Below are positions 47,931 to 57,335 of a stretch of DNA of 64,000 nt, one piece after another (the first letter of the stretch is position 1; every line of letters begins with the position of its first letter). The notes beneath the pieces were generated by a model. It did not search any database, was not told the DNA's origin, and saw nothing but the letters and a program-made list of their open reading frames with translations. A program made the translations under genes and the position numbers. The DNA comes from Bradyrhizobium sp. CIAT3101. GTDB taxonomy: Bacteria; Pseudomonadota; Alphaproteobacteria; Rhizobiales; Xanthobacteraceae. Location: NCBI RefSeq assembly GCF_029714945.1, contig NZ_CP121634.1:5601001-5665000 (forward strand). Direction: 5' to 3'.

Positions 47931-48755
47931 ATGTCGTCGTCCGGCCTCATTAGCCTCGAACGGGATACGCCCGAGCTTGCGCGCACCTACGATCAAGCTG
48001 GCATTCTGCAATTTCACCACGGCAAGTTCCTGATCGGCCCACTCGCCGTGAAATCCGGCGAACGTGTGCTCGACATCGGTGCCGGCACCGGCCGGCTCAC
48101 CGAATTCGTCGCCAGCCTGGTTGGCCCCACCGGCAGGGTGATCGGCATCGATCCTCTTGAAAACCGGATCGCCATCGCACGGTTGCGCGAAACTGCGACG
48201 CTGAGCTTCGGTGTCGGCCGCGCCGAGGATTTGGCAAAGTTTGCCCCCTCGGAATTCGACGTCGTCTACCTCAACAGCGTGTTCCACTGGATCGCGGACA
48301 AGCCGCAGGCGCTGCGCGAGATCCGCCGCGTGCTCAAGCCCGGCGGTAGGCTCGGCCTCAACATTCAGGACCCGTCGAAACCGCATCAATCGCGTGTCTT
48401 GCTGCGTGAGGCGATCGAGCTCGCGGGATTCGTAGAACGGAATGGCGAGGCACATCGTGTCCTGGGCGCGACCGACGAACAGCTCAAGGCGCTTTTCACC
48501 GAAGCCGGCTTCATCGACCATCGTAGCGACCTGCGCTCGCTCGTTGACCTCCATATTGACGTCGATTCCATACTCGGATGGTCTGAAGCCAGCGCATTCG
48601 GAAACTTCCTCGAGGGCTTCTCGCCGGCCGAGCGGGAAGCGATCCGGCAAAGCTTTGCAGGGCTCGTGGAAGCGAAGCGGACGCCGGACGGATTGCGCCT
48701 TGAGCGATATCTGCGCTTCGCCTTCGCCCAGAAACCCGCAGGTTCGGCTCCATAA
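47931..48755 (+). CDS. SAM-dependent methyltransferase (class I)
   Basis: The 274-residue protein has the class-I motifs: motif I RVLDIGAGTGRLTEF near 45, acidic residue in VIGIDP near 70, and motif post-II DVVYLNSVFHWI, then RRVLKPGGRLGL. It looks like the Methyltransf_11/arsM-like group, but the paired Cys of arsenite methyltransferases are absent; in fact there is no Cys and no Met after the start. A small-molecule acceptor is likely. It is convergent with the Ssu-type permease gene. The sulfur-free sequence argues it is expressed when sulfur is scarce. Confidence 0.83.
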   Translation: MSSSGLISLERDTPELARTYDQAGILQFHHGKFLIGPLAVKSGERVLDIGAGTGRLTEFVASLVGPTGRVIGIDPLENRIAIARLRETATLSFGVGRAEDLAKFAPSEFDVVYLNSVFHWIADKPQALREIRRVLKPGGRLGLNIQDPSKPHQSRVLLREAIELAGFVERNGEAHRVLGATDEQLKALFTEAGFIDHRSDLRSLVDLHIDVDSILGWSEASAFGNFLEGFSPAEREAIRQSFAGLVEAKRTPDGLRLERYLRFAFAQKPAGSAP

Positions 48756-48789
48756 AGCCTATAGCATCGCGGGTCGGAGATGGCGCATT

Positions 48790-49557
48790 CTAGCTGGTGC
48801 GCCAGGGTATGAGCCTGCGCTCCAGCCAGCTTGCACCGCGGTCGATGAGAAAGCCGATCGACCCCACGACCAGGATCCCGAGCATGACGAGGTCCATGTC
48901 GAAGCGCTCACGGCCCGCGATGATGAGCCCGCCGATGCCGGGGCCTGCCGCCATGAAATATTCGGCGCCGATTGTCGCAAGCCAGGCGTAGATCAGCGCC
49001 AGGTGAAGGCCGGTTAGAAGCGACGGCAGCGCGGCCGGCAGGTAGACATAGACGATGAACTGAAGCCGGTCGAAGCGGAACACTTCGCCGACCTCGACCA
49101 GCTTCGAAGAGGTCGCGCGCACGCCTTCGACCAGGTTGAGAATGACCGGGATGGACGCCGCGAGCGCGATAAAGACGATCTTGGCGATCTCGTCGAAGCC
49201 GAACCAGAGCGAGATCAGGGGAATCCACGCCAGCAGCGCGATCTGCTTCAGTCCGTTGAACCATGTCGTGAAGATGCGGTCCGCGATGCGCGACAGGCCG
49301 AGCAGAAGCCCGACCAGGACACCAATGCCCGATCCCAGCGCGAATCCGAGAAGGTCACGCCGCAGGCTCGCAGCAAGCGCCTCGACCAGTTCGCCGCTCT
49401 TCAACTCTTCCCAGAAGCTGACGCCGACATGCTCCAGCGGCGGCAGGAACTGGCGGTTCACGAGGCCCGAATGGCTTGCGACCTCCCACAGAAGCAGCAG
49501 CCCAAGCGGAAGGACCAGCCCGCGGCCTGCGGTGCGAAGCGCAGTGCTATCTGACAC
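48790..49557 (-). CDS. ssuC: Ssu/Tau-type ABC permease, second subunit
   Basis: The 255-residue permease starts GTG 49557, inside the last codons of the upstream permease gene (11-base overlap). It has six membrane helices and the BPD_transp_1 EAA loop (EVGEVFRFDRLQFIVYVYLPAALPSLL). SsuC, TauC and nitrate permeases share this form. It is the last gene of the monooxygenase-binding protein-ATPase-permease-permease run. Having two different permease genes suggests a heterodimer rather than the usual homodimer. Confidence 0.9.
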   Translation of the reverse strand: MSDSTALRTAGRGLVLPLGLLLLWEVASHSGLVNRQFLPPLEHVGVSFWEELKSGELVEALAASLRRDLLGFALGSGIGVLVGLLLGLSRIADRIFTTWFNGLKQIALLAWIPLISLWFGFDEIAKIVFIALAASIPVILNLVEGVRATSSKLVEVGEVFRFDRLQFIVYVYLPAALPSLLTGLHLALIYAWLATIGAEYFMAAGPGIGGLIIAGRERFDMDLVMLGILVVGSIGFLIDRGASWLERRLIPWRTS

Positions 49558-50407
49558 GGTCGATCCGCCAACGCTGCAGCCGGGCTTCGACCACCGCCAG
49601 CGCCTTGTCGCTGACAAAGCCGATGATGCCGATGACGATCATGGCGACCAGTACCGTGTCGAGCCAGAACATCTGGCGGCCCCAGACCAGGAGGTAGCCG
49701 AGCCCCTCGGAGGAGGCCAATAGCTCGACGCTGACCAGCGCGATCCAGGCATGGGTCAAGCCGTAGCGCAGGCCCGTGAAGATCGGCGGCACGGCACCGG
49801 GAAGCACGACATGACGCAGCATCTGCAAGGGCGTGAAGCGGAAGGTCTCGCCGACTTCCACGAATGCCTTCGGCACGTTGGCGATGCCGGCGCTGGTGTT
49901 CATAACGACGGGCACGAAAGCGGCCTTGGCGATCACCACGATCTTGAGCCCCTCGCCGATGCCGAGCAGCAGCATTGCCAGAGGAATCCAGGCGAGCGCC
50001 GGCACCTGGGCGATCGCCGTGAAGAGCGGACGCACATAATCGTCCACCCGGCGTGACAGCCCCATCGCGGAGCCGATCACCAGACCACCAACCGCCCCGA
50101 TCGCGAAGCCGTAAGCAACACGGCGCAAGCTATAGCCAGCATGCTGGGCGAGCTCGCCGCTGGCGACCATGTCGCGCAGCGTATGAAGGACGTCGCCAGG
50201 CCGCGGCAGGATTTGCTCCGGCAGCCAGCCGCGATCGGCGCCAATGATCCAAACCGGCAAAGCCACGGCGGGCAGAACCAGCAGCCAGGCGAACGAGGCC
50301 AGATAGCGGAGCACAGCCTGTCTCGCACCGTCAGGAACAACGCGCGCGAAGCCGAAGAGCCAGGAAGCGCGCGGTGCGGACGACGACCGGATGACTGCGT
50401 CGCTCAT
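49547..50407 (-). CDS. ssuC: Ssu/Tau-type ABC permease, first subunit
   Basis: A 286-residue permease with a longer N-terminus, six helices and EAA loop EVGETFRFTPLQMLRHVVLPGAVPPIF. ATG 50407 overlaps the ATPase stop (ATGA). It is similar to but clearly distinct from the following permease; the two share VGExFRFxxLQ in the cytoplasmic loop. Confidence 0.92.
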   Translation of the reverse strand: MSDAVIRSSSAPRASWLFGFARVVPDGARQAVLRYLASFAWLLVLPAVALPVWIIGADRGWLPEQILPRPGDVLHTLRDMVASGELAQHAGYSLRRVAYGFAIGAVGGLVIGSAMGLSRRVDDYVRPLFTAIAQVPALAWIPLAMLLLGIGEGLKIVVIAKAAFVPVVMNTSAGIANVPKAFVEVGETFRFTPLQMLRHVVLPGAVPPIFTGLRYGLTHAWIALVSVELLASSEGLGYLLVWGRQMFWLDTVLVAMIVIGIIGFVSDKALAVVEARLQRWRIDRVR

Positions 50408-51249
50408 GCGCTTGCTCCGGCCAGCAGGTCGTGCGCAACGGAACCACCATCGCCGTCGCCCAGAGCCCGCAGGATATCATTGCGGATACGAACGAGGTCG
50501 TCATTGCTCCGGGACCGCGGCCGCGGCGCGGTCACGTCGAAAATGCGGGCCACGCGGCCCGGACGCGGCGCGAGCACGATGACGCGATCGCCGAGCAGAA
50601 CGGCTTCATCGACATCATGGGTCACGAGGATCATGCTGATCTTCTCATGCGCCCAGATGCGCTGAAGCTCGATCTGGAGCCGTGCACGCGTCAATGCGTC
50701 AAGCGCACCAAAGGGCTCGTCGAGCAGCAGGAGCCGGGGACGGTTGACGAGACCGCGGGCGATCGCCGCGCGCTGCGCCATGCCGCCGGACAACTGATGC
50801 GGATAGGCTTCCGCGAAGCCATCGAGACCGACCAGCGAAATGTGCGCAGCGACCGAGTCCTTCTTGGCGCGTTCGCTGAGCGGCGCATTCTTGAGGCCGA
50901 GCGCGATGTTCTGCCTGACCGTGGCCCAGGGAAACAGCCTCGGCTCCTGGAACACGATGCCGCGATCCAGGCTGGTGCCCGCGATCGGTTCGCCGTCCTG
51001 GCTGATGCTGCCCCTGAAATCGCGGTCCAGTCCGGCGATCAGCCGCAGCAAAGTCGACTTTCCGCATCCGCTCGGCCCGAGCAGGACGACGAATTCGCCG
51101 CCGGCGACGTCGAGCGATACATCCCTCAGGGCGTCGAACGCCTCGCCGTTGACGACGAAGGACCGCGAAACGTTGCGGACCTCGAGGTGTCCGCCGCTCC
51201 GGTCTGCCTCAACCGCCGGCGCCGCTTCTGATTGCGCCACGGACATCAT
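50404..51249 (-). CDS. ssuB: Ssu/Tau-type ABC transporter ATPase
   Basis: The 281-residue ATPase has Walker A GPSGCGKS near 57, Q-loop FQEPRLFPW, signature LSGGM, Walker B LLLLDEPFGALD and switch His in VTHD. These, with the typical RRIW-type region (ELQRIWAHEKISMILVTHD), place it with sulfonate/taurine/nitrate importers. Its start overlaps the binding-protein stop (51249/51246). It energises both permeases encoded downstream. Confidence 0.93.
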   Translation of the reverse strand: MMSVAQSEAAPAVEADRSGGHLEVRNVSRSFVVNGEAFDALRDVSLDVAGGEFVVLLGPSGCGKSTLLRLIAGLDRDFRGSISQDGEPIAGTSLDRGIVFQEPRLFPWATVRQNIALGLKNAPLSERAKKDSVAAHISLVGLDGFAEAYPHQLSGGMAQRAAIARGLVNRPRLLLLDEPFGALDALTRARLQIELQRIWAHEKISMILVTHDVDEAVLLGDRVIVLAPRPGRVARIFDVTAPRPRSRSNDDLVRIRNDILRALGDGDGGSVAHDLLAGASA

Positions 51250-52331
51250 TGCCCTACTGCCAGCGGTTTCCCGTTCGCGTCATATTCGTTCCAGTACCCC
51301 TCGAGACCCTGCTGCTTGAGGGCGGTGTTGAGGAACGACCGGTCGAACCATCCGTCGATGTCGACGTCACGGCGCAGCAGGCCGAACTCCTTTGCCTGCT
51401 TTGCCTGGAAGCGATAGCTCTCGATAATTGAGGCGTCGATGATCGGCGAGTTGCGGTACTTCAGTTTCTGATTGGAGAAATCGAAGCGATAGCCAGAGAC
51501 CGGAAAGCCCGTGCGGGCCGAGATCTCGAAGAAGGCCTCCCGATTGGCTTCCTCCGACGACCAGCGCGCGGCGCGCACGATCGCCGATACGATCTTCTGG
51601 GTGACGTCCGGATGCGCCTTGATGAACGCGTCCTGCCCGATCAGCGTGGAGTGGCGCTCATAGGCCGGATTGTCGCCCTTGGTGGTGTAGACGATCTCAG
51701 CGATGTTCTTCTCGGCGAGGCTCGCCAGGGGAAAATTGCCAAAAGCAGCGTCGATATCCCTGGATGTCAGCGCCGCGTTGGTGGTCGCCGTGTCCATGTT
51801 GATGACCTGCACGTCGCGCTCCTGCAGGCCATTGCCGGCGAGCACCTTTACGGCCGCCAGATGGTTGTTGGTCCCCCGGAAGATCGAGACCTTCTTGCCG
51901 CGCAAATCCGCGACCTTGCGGATCGGCGAACCTGAGGGTACGGCCAGATAGATCGGCGCGTGGGCCCCGGATGCCATCAGGATTCTGGTCTTGAGGCCGT
52001 TGGCGCGACCAATGATCTCCGGCAGATCGCCCTGGATGGCGAAATCGAGCTGGTTGTTGGCAAAGGCCTCGTTGACCGCAGGCCCTGCCCCCTTGAAAAA
52101 GTACCACTCGACCTTCACGTCCGGCCGGTCGCTAAGCTCCTTGTCGAGATAGTGCTCGGAATGCGCGACGCCGGCGGAGGAGCCGCCCGAGAATTGCCTG
52201 TTGTCCGCACCGACCGACGCAAAGCCGATCCGCACCGTGATGGTATCGGCCGCCACGCCTGGCGACGCTGCCCCGACCGAGACGAGTATTGCGGCCAACA
52301 CGGACCGCAAGAGAGCGCGTTTTCCGATCAT
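51246..52331 (-). CDS. Ssu-type ABC substrate-binding protein
   Basis: From ATG 52331 (AAGGAAC upstream) the 361-residue protein has a signal peptide (cleavage near GVAA, residue 28) and the NMT1/SsuA fold: IRIGFASVGADNRQ-like start, FAIQGDLPEIIGRANG, PSGSPIRKVADLRGKKVSI, AAFGNFPLASL. SsuA-type proteins bind aliphatic sulfonates or taurine. It has three Met and no Cys by count. It is encoded between a luciferase-like monooxygenase and the ATPase, which is the arrangement for import followed by desulfonation. Confidence 0.88.
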   Translation of the reverse strand: MIGKRALLRSVLAAILVSVGAASPGVAADTITVRIGFASVGADNRQFSGGSSAGVAHSEHYLDKELSDRPDVKVEWYFFKGAGPAVNEAFANNQLDFAIQGDLPEIIGRANGLKTRILMASGAHAPIYLAVPSGSPIRKVADLRGKKVSIFRGTNNHLAAVKVLAGNGLQERDVQVINMDTATTNAALTSRDIDAAFGNFPLASLAEKNIAEIVYTTKGDNPAYERHSTLIGQDAFIKAHPDVTQKIVSAIVRAARWSSEEANREAFFEISARTGFPVSGYRFDFSNQKLKYRNSPIIDASIIESYRFQAKQAKEFGLLRRDVDIDGWFDRSFLNTALKQQGLEGYWNEYDANGKPLAVGQ

Positions 52332-52356
52332 GATGTCGTTCCTTCGCGTGTTCCAG

Positions 52357-53709
52357 CTATTCGGCCGCCACCGCGGTGTGGCGGTGCGCCGGTTGCGGCC
52401 TGCGCAGGCCGAGATGATCTCGTAAGGTCGTGCCCTCGTACTCATCGCGGAACAGGCTGCGGCGGCGCAGCTCGGGAACGACCAGCCTGATGAAATCGGT
52501 CAGGCCGCCCGGCAGCGTGGGCGCCATGATGTTAAAACCGTCGGCGCCGTAGTTCTGGAAGCGCTCTTCAAGCTGGTCGGCGATCTGCGTGGGCGTGCCC
52601 ACCAACTGCCAATGGCCGCGTGCGCCGGCGATCCTCAGATAGAGATCGCGCACCGTCAGTCCTTCCCGGCGCGCCAGCTCGAGCAGAAGCACCTGACGAC
52701 TCTTGCCGCCTTCGGTTTCCTTCAAGACCGGTATGGGACCATTCGGATCGGCATCGACGATCTCGGGGGCGCCAAGGAAGCCCGCGAGCAAATCGAGACC
52801 GACCTGGGGCAGGATCAGCGACTGCAACTCATCGAACTTTTCCTTTGCCTCGCTTTCGCTCTCCGCGACCACGGGAAAGATGCCGGGCAGGATCTTCAGA
52901 TCGTCCTGGTCGCGGCCATATTTCGACAGCCGCCCCTTCACGTCCGAATAGAACGAGACCGCGTCTTCAAGCGTCTGCTGCGCGGTGAAGATCACCTCCG
53001 CCGTTCGTGCCGCGAGTTCCTTGCCCGGCCCGCTCGAGCCCGCCTGCACCAACACGGGACGCCCCTGTGGCGAGGGCGGGATGTTCAGGGGGCCGCGCAC
53101 CCTGAAGTGGCGGCCCTGGTGGTTGAGAAGATGAAGCTTATCCGGATCATAATAGCGGCCGCTTTCCCGATCGCGCGGGAACGCATCGTCCTCCCAGCTG
53201 TCCCACAGGCCGAGCACCACGTCGGCGAACTCGTCCGCACGTGCGTAACGCTCAGCGTGGGGGCTGAGACCTTCGTGATTGAAGTTCAGCGCCGCGGAGG
53301 CCTCGGTCGAGGTGACCAGATTCCAGCCAGCGCGACCGCCACTCAGGCGGTCGAGAGAGGCGAACTGCCGCGCGACGTTGAACGGTTCGTTGAAGCTGGT
53401 CGAGACGGTCGCGACCAGTCCGATCCTGGACGTGACCGCAGCAAGCGCCGACAGCAGCGTCAGCGGCTCGAACGGGTAGACACCGCTATGCGCCTTGCGA
53501 CTGGACGCCTCAATGCGATCGATGCGGACGCCAACCATGTCTGCGAGGAAGATGGCATCGAACTTGGCTTCCTCCGCGATCCGCGCGAACTGAACGAAAT
53601 CCGCCAGCGATTGGCTGTCGGAGGCTTGCGGTGAGCGCCACGCGGCGAGATGGTGACCGGTGAACAGCAGGAAGGCGCCGAGGGACAATTTTTCCTTGCG
53701 ACGTGACAT
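52357..53709 (-). CDS. LLM-class flavin-dependent monooxygenase, NtaA/DmoA/DszA-like
   Basis: The 450-residue enzyme starts MSRRKEKLSLGAFL. Luciferase-like features: GHHLAAWRSP, AKFDAIFLADMVGV, LDRLSGGRAGWNLVTS (FMN site), NHQGRHFRVRGPLN, PVLVQAGSSGPGKELAAR and the final DGFNIMAPTLPGG. Relatives use FMNH2 and O2 to cleave C-N or C-S bonds. It is first in the ssu-type operon, 25 bases before the binding protein, so it likely desulfurises the imported compound. Three Met and no Cys by count. A separate flavin reductase is required but not in view. Confidence 0.9.
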   Translation of the reverse strand: MSRRKEKLSLGAFLLFTGHHLAAWRSPQASDSQSLADFVQFARIAEEAKFDAIFLADMVGVRIDRIEASSRKAHSGVYPFEPLTLLSALAAVTSRIGLVATVSTSFNEPFNVARQFASLDRLSGGRAGWNLVTSTEASAALNFNHEGLSPHAERYARADEFADVVLGLWDSWEDDAFPRDRESGRYYDPDKLHLLNHQGRHFRVRGPLNIPPSPQGRPVLVQAGSSGPGKELAARTAEVIFTAQQTLEDAVSFYSDVKGRLSKYGRDQDDLKILPGIFPVVAESESEAKEKFDELQSLILPQVGLDLLAGFLGAPEIVDADPNGPIPVLKETEGGKSRQVLLLELARREGLTVRDLYLRIAGARGHWQLVGTPTQIADQLEERFQNYGADGFNIMAPTLPGGLTDFIRLVVPELRRRSLFRDEYEGTTLRDHLGLRRPQPAHRHTAVAAE

Positions 53710-53872
53710 GCAATGCTTCTCCGGTCACCAATGCTGGCTGACGCTGTTCGCGCCGCAATATGACGATTGCCCGTCGTTTCGCGCAATCTCACAGATTTCC
53801 AATCTTGCGGCACTCAACGCTACGTCTCTTCTTCGCAAGCGGCCCGGCACGGAAGATTGTGATTTTCGCAAC

Positions 53873-55462
53873 TCAAGCGGATGGATCGATCCAGAGTTCC
53901 GCGAAGCTTCCGTTGAGCCCCTCGCCGCCCGGCGCGAAGTTGCGAACCTTCTTGTTGGCAATGATCACGCCACCCGCGGCGACGAGATCGACCGAAGCCA
54001 CCTCTTCGTGAATGGTCGACTGGAACTTCGACCAGATCTCCCGCCGCTTCTCGACATTCGGCTCGATCGCCGCATCTTCCAGCAGGCGATCGACCTCTTC
54101 GTTGCTGTAATGCGCCGCATTCGAGAACGGCAGTCCGATCCGGAAGTTTTTCGACCAGTAGGCACGCTGGATACCGAGGCTCGGATCGAAGGTATTCGAG
54201 AGGCTCTCGGCCGTCAGGTCGAATGCCCGATCGCGGTAGACGATGTTCAGATAGGTCGCGAGATCGTATCGCTGGATCTCGATATCGAGGCCGATCTGGC
54301 GCAGTGAATTGCGCAGGAAGTCTGAAAGGCTCGGAGGCAGGAACGGATTCTGGGTCAACCTCAGCTTGGCCCTGATGCCACCCGCGCCGCGTTTGATGCC
54401 GGCCTCGTCAAGCAATTGCTCCGCTGCCTTCGGGTCAAACGGCCATGCCTGGATCTTAGGATCATAAAATTTCGGCAGAGCCGTGCTGACTGGCGACGGC
54501 GACGCCAGCGCGTAGCCGAAGAACACAACATTCACCAACGCCTTCAAATCGATTGCATGAGCGACCGCCTTGCGCACGCGGCGATCACGCAACAGCTGCG
54601 TGTCAAAGTTAAAGAAAAGCTGCTGCTGCGGGCCGGAATAGCCATAGGTCGCCGTGTCGACCACAAAGCGCTTGTCGGTCTTGAACCGCTCGATGTCGCC
54701 ATAAGGCACCGGCGTGGCCCCAATATCGACCTCTCCCGCCTCGAGAGCGGCCGCCCGTGCAGCTGGATCCAGGATGACCTTCAGCACGAGACGGTCAACA
54801 TAGGGCTTGGGCGCGTCCCAATAATTGGGATTGCGCACGAACAGGAGATGGCTTCCCGGAACCCATTCGCGAAGGATGAACGGCCCGGTTCCGATGGTCT
54901 GTTCCAGCTTCGGCTGCTCGTCCGGCTTCAGCGCCGTGTAGACATGCTTGGGCACGATCGGAGATTCGGCGCCAGCCAGCGCCGTGATGAGGAATGGCGC
55001 CGGCTTTGACAGGACTATGATGGCGGTCAGCGGATCAGGCGTCTCGATCGCCTCGACATTCGCGAACGTGATACGCCCGCGCGGATGCGCGATCTTCAAC
55101 CGCTCAATTGAAAACGCGACGTCTGCCGAAGTGAATTCCTTTCCGTCGGACCATTTCACGCTAGGTCTCAGCCGAAATGTGTAGCGCTTTCCATCCTCGC
55201 TGATCGTCCATGAGGTCGCGAGGACCGGCTTCGGATTGAGGTCGTAATCATAAGCCAGCAGCCCCTCGTTGATCTTGGTCCCGATCGTCTGCCCCGTTCC
55301 TGACGACGTGTTGATCGCGATGATTGCCGATGGATCCGGATAATAGACCCAATTCAGCGTACCGCCCGTAACCGGATTGGTCGCACCTCTTGCGGACGAC
55401 AGCAGCGCGGTGGCGCCAGTGGCAAGCAATCCAGCATTGAACGTCCGGCGATCGAGCCCCAT
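53873..55462 (-). CDS. Dpp/Opp-type substrate-binding protein without internal Met or Cys
   Basis: From ATG 55462 (GGAG 7 bases upstream) the 529-residue protein has a twin-Arg-like signal (MGLDRRTFNAGLLATGATAL) and all family-5 landmarks: TLNWVYYPDPSA, YTFRLRPSVKWSDGKEFTSADV, GTGPFILREWVPGSH and VRKAVAHAIDLKALV. I count no methionine after the start and no cysteine. It has no permease of its own; a paralogue is divergently encoded at 55709, and a Dpp-type importer begins at 61359. Ligand is unknown, likely an organosulfur compound. Confidence 0.9.
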   Translation of the reverse strand: MGLDRRTFNAGLLATGATALLSSARGATNPVTGGTLNWVYYPDPSAIIAINTSSGTGQTIGTKINEGLLAYDYDLNPKPVLATSWTISEDGKRYTFRLRPSVKWSDGKEFTSADVAFSIERLKIAHPRGRITFANVEAIETPDPLTAIIVLSKPAPFLITALAGAESPIVPKHVYTALKPDEQPKLEQTIGTGPFILREWVPGSHLLFVRNPNYWDAPKPYVDRLVLKVILDPAARAAALEAGEVDIGATPVPYGDIERFKTDKRFVVDTATYGYSGPQQQLFFNFDTQLLRDRRVRKAVAHAIDLKALVNVVFFGYALASPSPVSTALPKFYDPKIQAWPFDPKAAEQLLDEAGIKRGAGGIRAKLRLTQNPFLPPSLSDFLRNSLRQIGLDIEIQRYDLATYLNIVYRDRAFDLTAESLSNTFDPSLGIQRAYWSKNFRIGLPFSNAAHYSNEEVDRLLEDAAIEPNVEKRREIWSKFQSTIHEEVASVDLVAAGGVIIANKKVRNFAPGGEGLNGSFAELWIDPSA

Positions 55463-55708
55463 CACGCTTCTCCGTCTTTGCGCCTCACGAACAACAGGTC
55501 TCACCTGTTGCTTGTCGCCTCCATGTTAGGCACGTGCGCGGAGAATTTGCTTTTGTTGTTTCAAGCGCCAACGCGCGCTGGTTCACGCGAGCCGATGCGG
55601 GTGCAGCAGCAAAATTTTCATTACGCGATCCGGCACGTCGCGGGATTGATTGTCCGATCCTTCGGTGAATTATTGTCTCGATGACACACGCGAACGCGGG
55701 CGATCAGC

Positions 55709-57313
55709 ATGAATAAATTCTCGCGCAGGCAAATTGCCAAGGCGTTGTTGGCCTCCGGCGTTGCCGCCGGTAGTATCGCGCCCCGACGATTGTTTGCAGC
55801 CGAAGAGCCGAGGCGCGGCGGAACGCTGAACGCCGTGATTCAGCCCGAACCTCCGATTCTCGTGAGTCTGACACACACCGCCGGGCCGACCACGCGCGTC
55901 AGCGCGAAAGTCACCGAAGGGCTCGTGACGTTCGACCTCGACTTCAATCCGCGACCTCAGCTCGCGACGGCCTGGCAAATCAGCGAAGACGGGCTGCACT
56001 ACCGATTCGAGCTGCGGCGCGGCGTGAAATGGCACGACGGCAAGGACTTCACCTCGGCGGACGTCGCCCACTCTATCGAGCTGCTGAAGCAGCATCATCC
56101 GCGCGGACGCGGCACGCTTTCATCGGTGCGGGAGGTCCTCACCCCCGACCCGCATGTTGCGGAGATCGTGCTCGACAAGCCGGCGCCGTACCTGCTCGCG
56201 GCGCTCACCGCCTCGGAATCGCCGATCGTTCCACGCCACGTCTACGAAGGCTCCGATCCCCTCGCCAATCCCAACGGCCGCGCACCGATCGGAACCGGCC
56301 CCTTCGTGTTCAAGGAGTGGAAGCAGGGCAGCCATATCCTGCTCGAGCGCAATCCGAACTATTGGGATCCGGGCAAACCGTATCTCGACCGCATCGTCAT
56401 TCGCTTCATCGCCGACGCAAATGCCCGCGCCGTGGCGCTCGAGACCGGAGAAATTCACTACGCGCCCGACACGCCGGTGCCTCTCGGCCAGATCGAGACA
56501 CTCAAGGCCAATCCGAACCTCGTGATCGAAACGCGCGGTTACGACTATCAGCCGATCGTCTACCGGCTCGAGTTCAATCTCGCCAATCCCTATTTCGCCA
56601 AGCCGGAGGTGCGCCGGGCCGTCGCCCATGCCATCGACCGCGACGCGATCGGCCGCGTCGTGTTCTATGGCTGGAGCGAGAATGCGCCGGCTGCCATCAG
56701 CCCCGCTCTGAAGCAATTCTACAACCCGGACATTCCCCGGCACGACTTCGACCCGAAGAAGGCCGAAGCCCTGCTTGACGCGGCGGGCCTCCCCCGCGGC
56801 GCCGACGGCACCCGCTTCAAGGTCTTCCACGACTACATGCCCTACAGCGAGACCTATCAGCAACTGGGTGCTTATACGCGCCAGGCGCTCGCCAATATCG
56901 GCATTGGCGTCACGCTGCGCGCCCAGGACGTACCGACCTGGTTCAAGCGCACCTACACCAACCGCGATTTCGACTTCATGAGCAATGGCATGAGTCACTC
57001 CTTCGATCCGACAGTCGGAGTCCAGCGGCTCTATTGGTCGAAGAACTTCAAGCCCGGCGTGCCGTTCTCGAACGGCTCGGGCTACAGCAATCCGGAGGTC
57101 GACCGGTTGCTCGAAGCGGCCGCTGTCGAGAGCGATCCGGCCAAGCGACGCGAATTGTTTCGAGCCTTCCAGGTCATCATCGCCACCGACCTGCCCGACA
57201 TCAACCTGGTGACGGGCGCGAACCTGACGATCGCCAACCGCAAGCTGCGGAACCACACCGTAACGATCGACGGCCCGTCCGCGAACTTCGCCGACGTCTG
57301 GCTGCAGGCCTGA
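55709..57313 (+). CDS. Dpp/Opp-type substrate-binding protein (paralogue)
   Basis: The 534-residue family-5 binding protein has a signal peptide with RR (MNKFSRRQIAKALLASG). It aligns along its length with the 53873 protein: GGTLNAVIQPEPPILVS, YRFELRRGVKWHDGKDFTSADV, PRGRGTLSSV, IGTGPFVFKEWKQGSH. It has four Met and no Cys by count. It is the first gene of an operon with the SfnC-like and monooxygenase genes (22 bases and 21 bases apart), which links its ligand to sulfur-compound oxidation. Confidence 0.9.
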   Translation: MNKFSRRQIAKALLASGVAAGSIAPRRLFAAEEPRRGGTLNAVIQPEPPILVSLTHTAGPTTRVSAKVTEGLVTFDLDFNPRPQLATAWQISEDGLHYRFELRRGVKWHDGKDFTSADVAHSIELLKQHHPRGRGTLSSVREVLTPDPHVAEIVLDKPAPYLLAALTASESPIVPRHVYEGSDPLANPNGRAPIGTGPFVFKEWKQGSHILLERNPNYWDPGKPYLDRIVIRFIADANARAVALETGEIHYAPDTPVPLGQIETLKANPNLVIETRGYDYQPIVYRLEFNLANPYFAKPEVRRAVAHAIDRDAIGRVVFYGWSENAPAAISPALKQFYNPDIPRHDFDPKKAEALLDAAGLPRGADGTRFKVFHDYMPYSETYQQLGAYTRQALANIGIGVTLRAQDVPTWFKRTYTNRDFDFMSNGMSHSFDPTVGVQRLYWSKNFKPGVPFSNGSGYSNPEVDRLLEAAAVESDPAKRRELFRAFQVIIATDLPDINLVTGANLTIANRKLRNHTVTIDGPSANFADVWLQA

Positions 57314-57335
57314 TCATCATACAGGACATCGCCGC

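Noticed and set aside
47931..48755. Arsenite methyltransferase call
   Set aside because: The conserved Cys residues needed to bind arsenic are absent.
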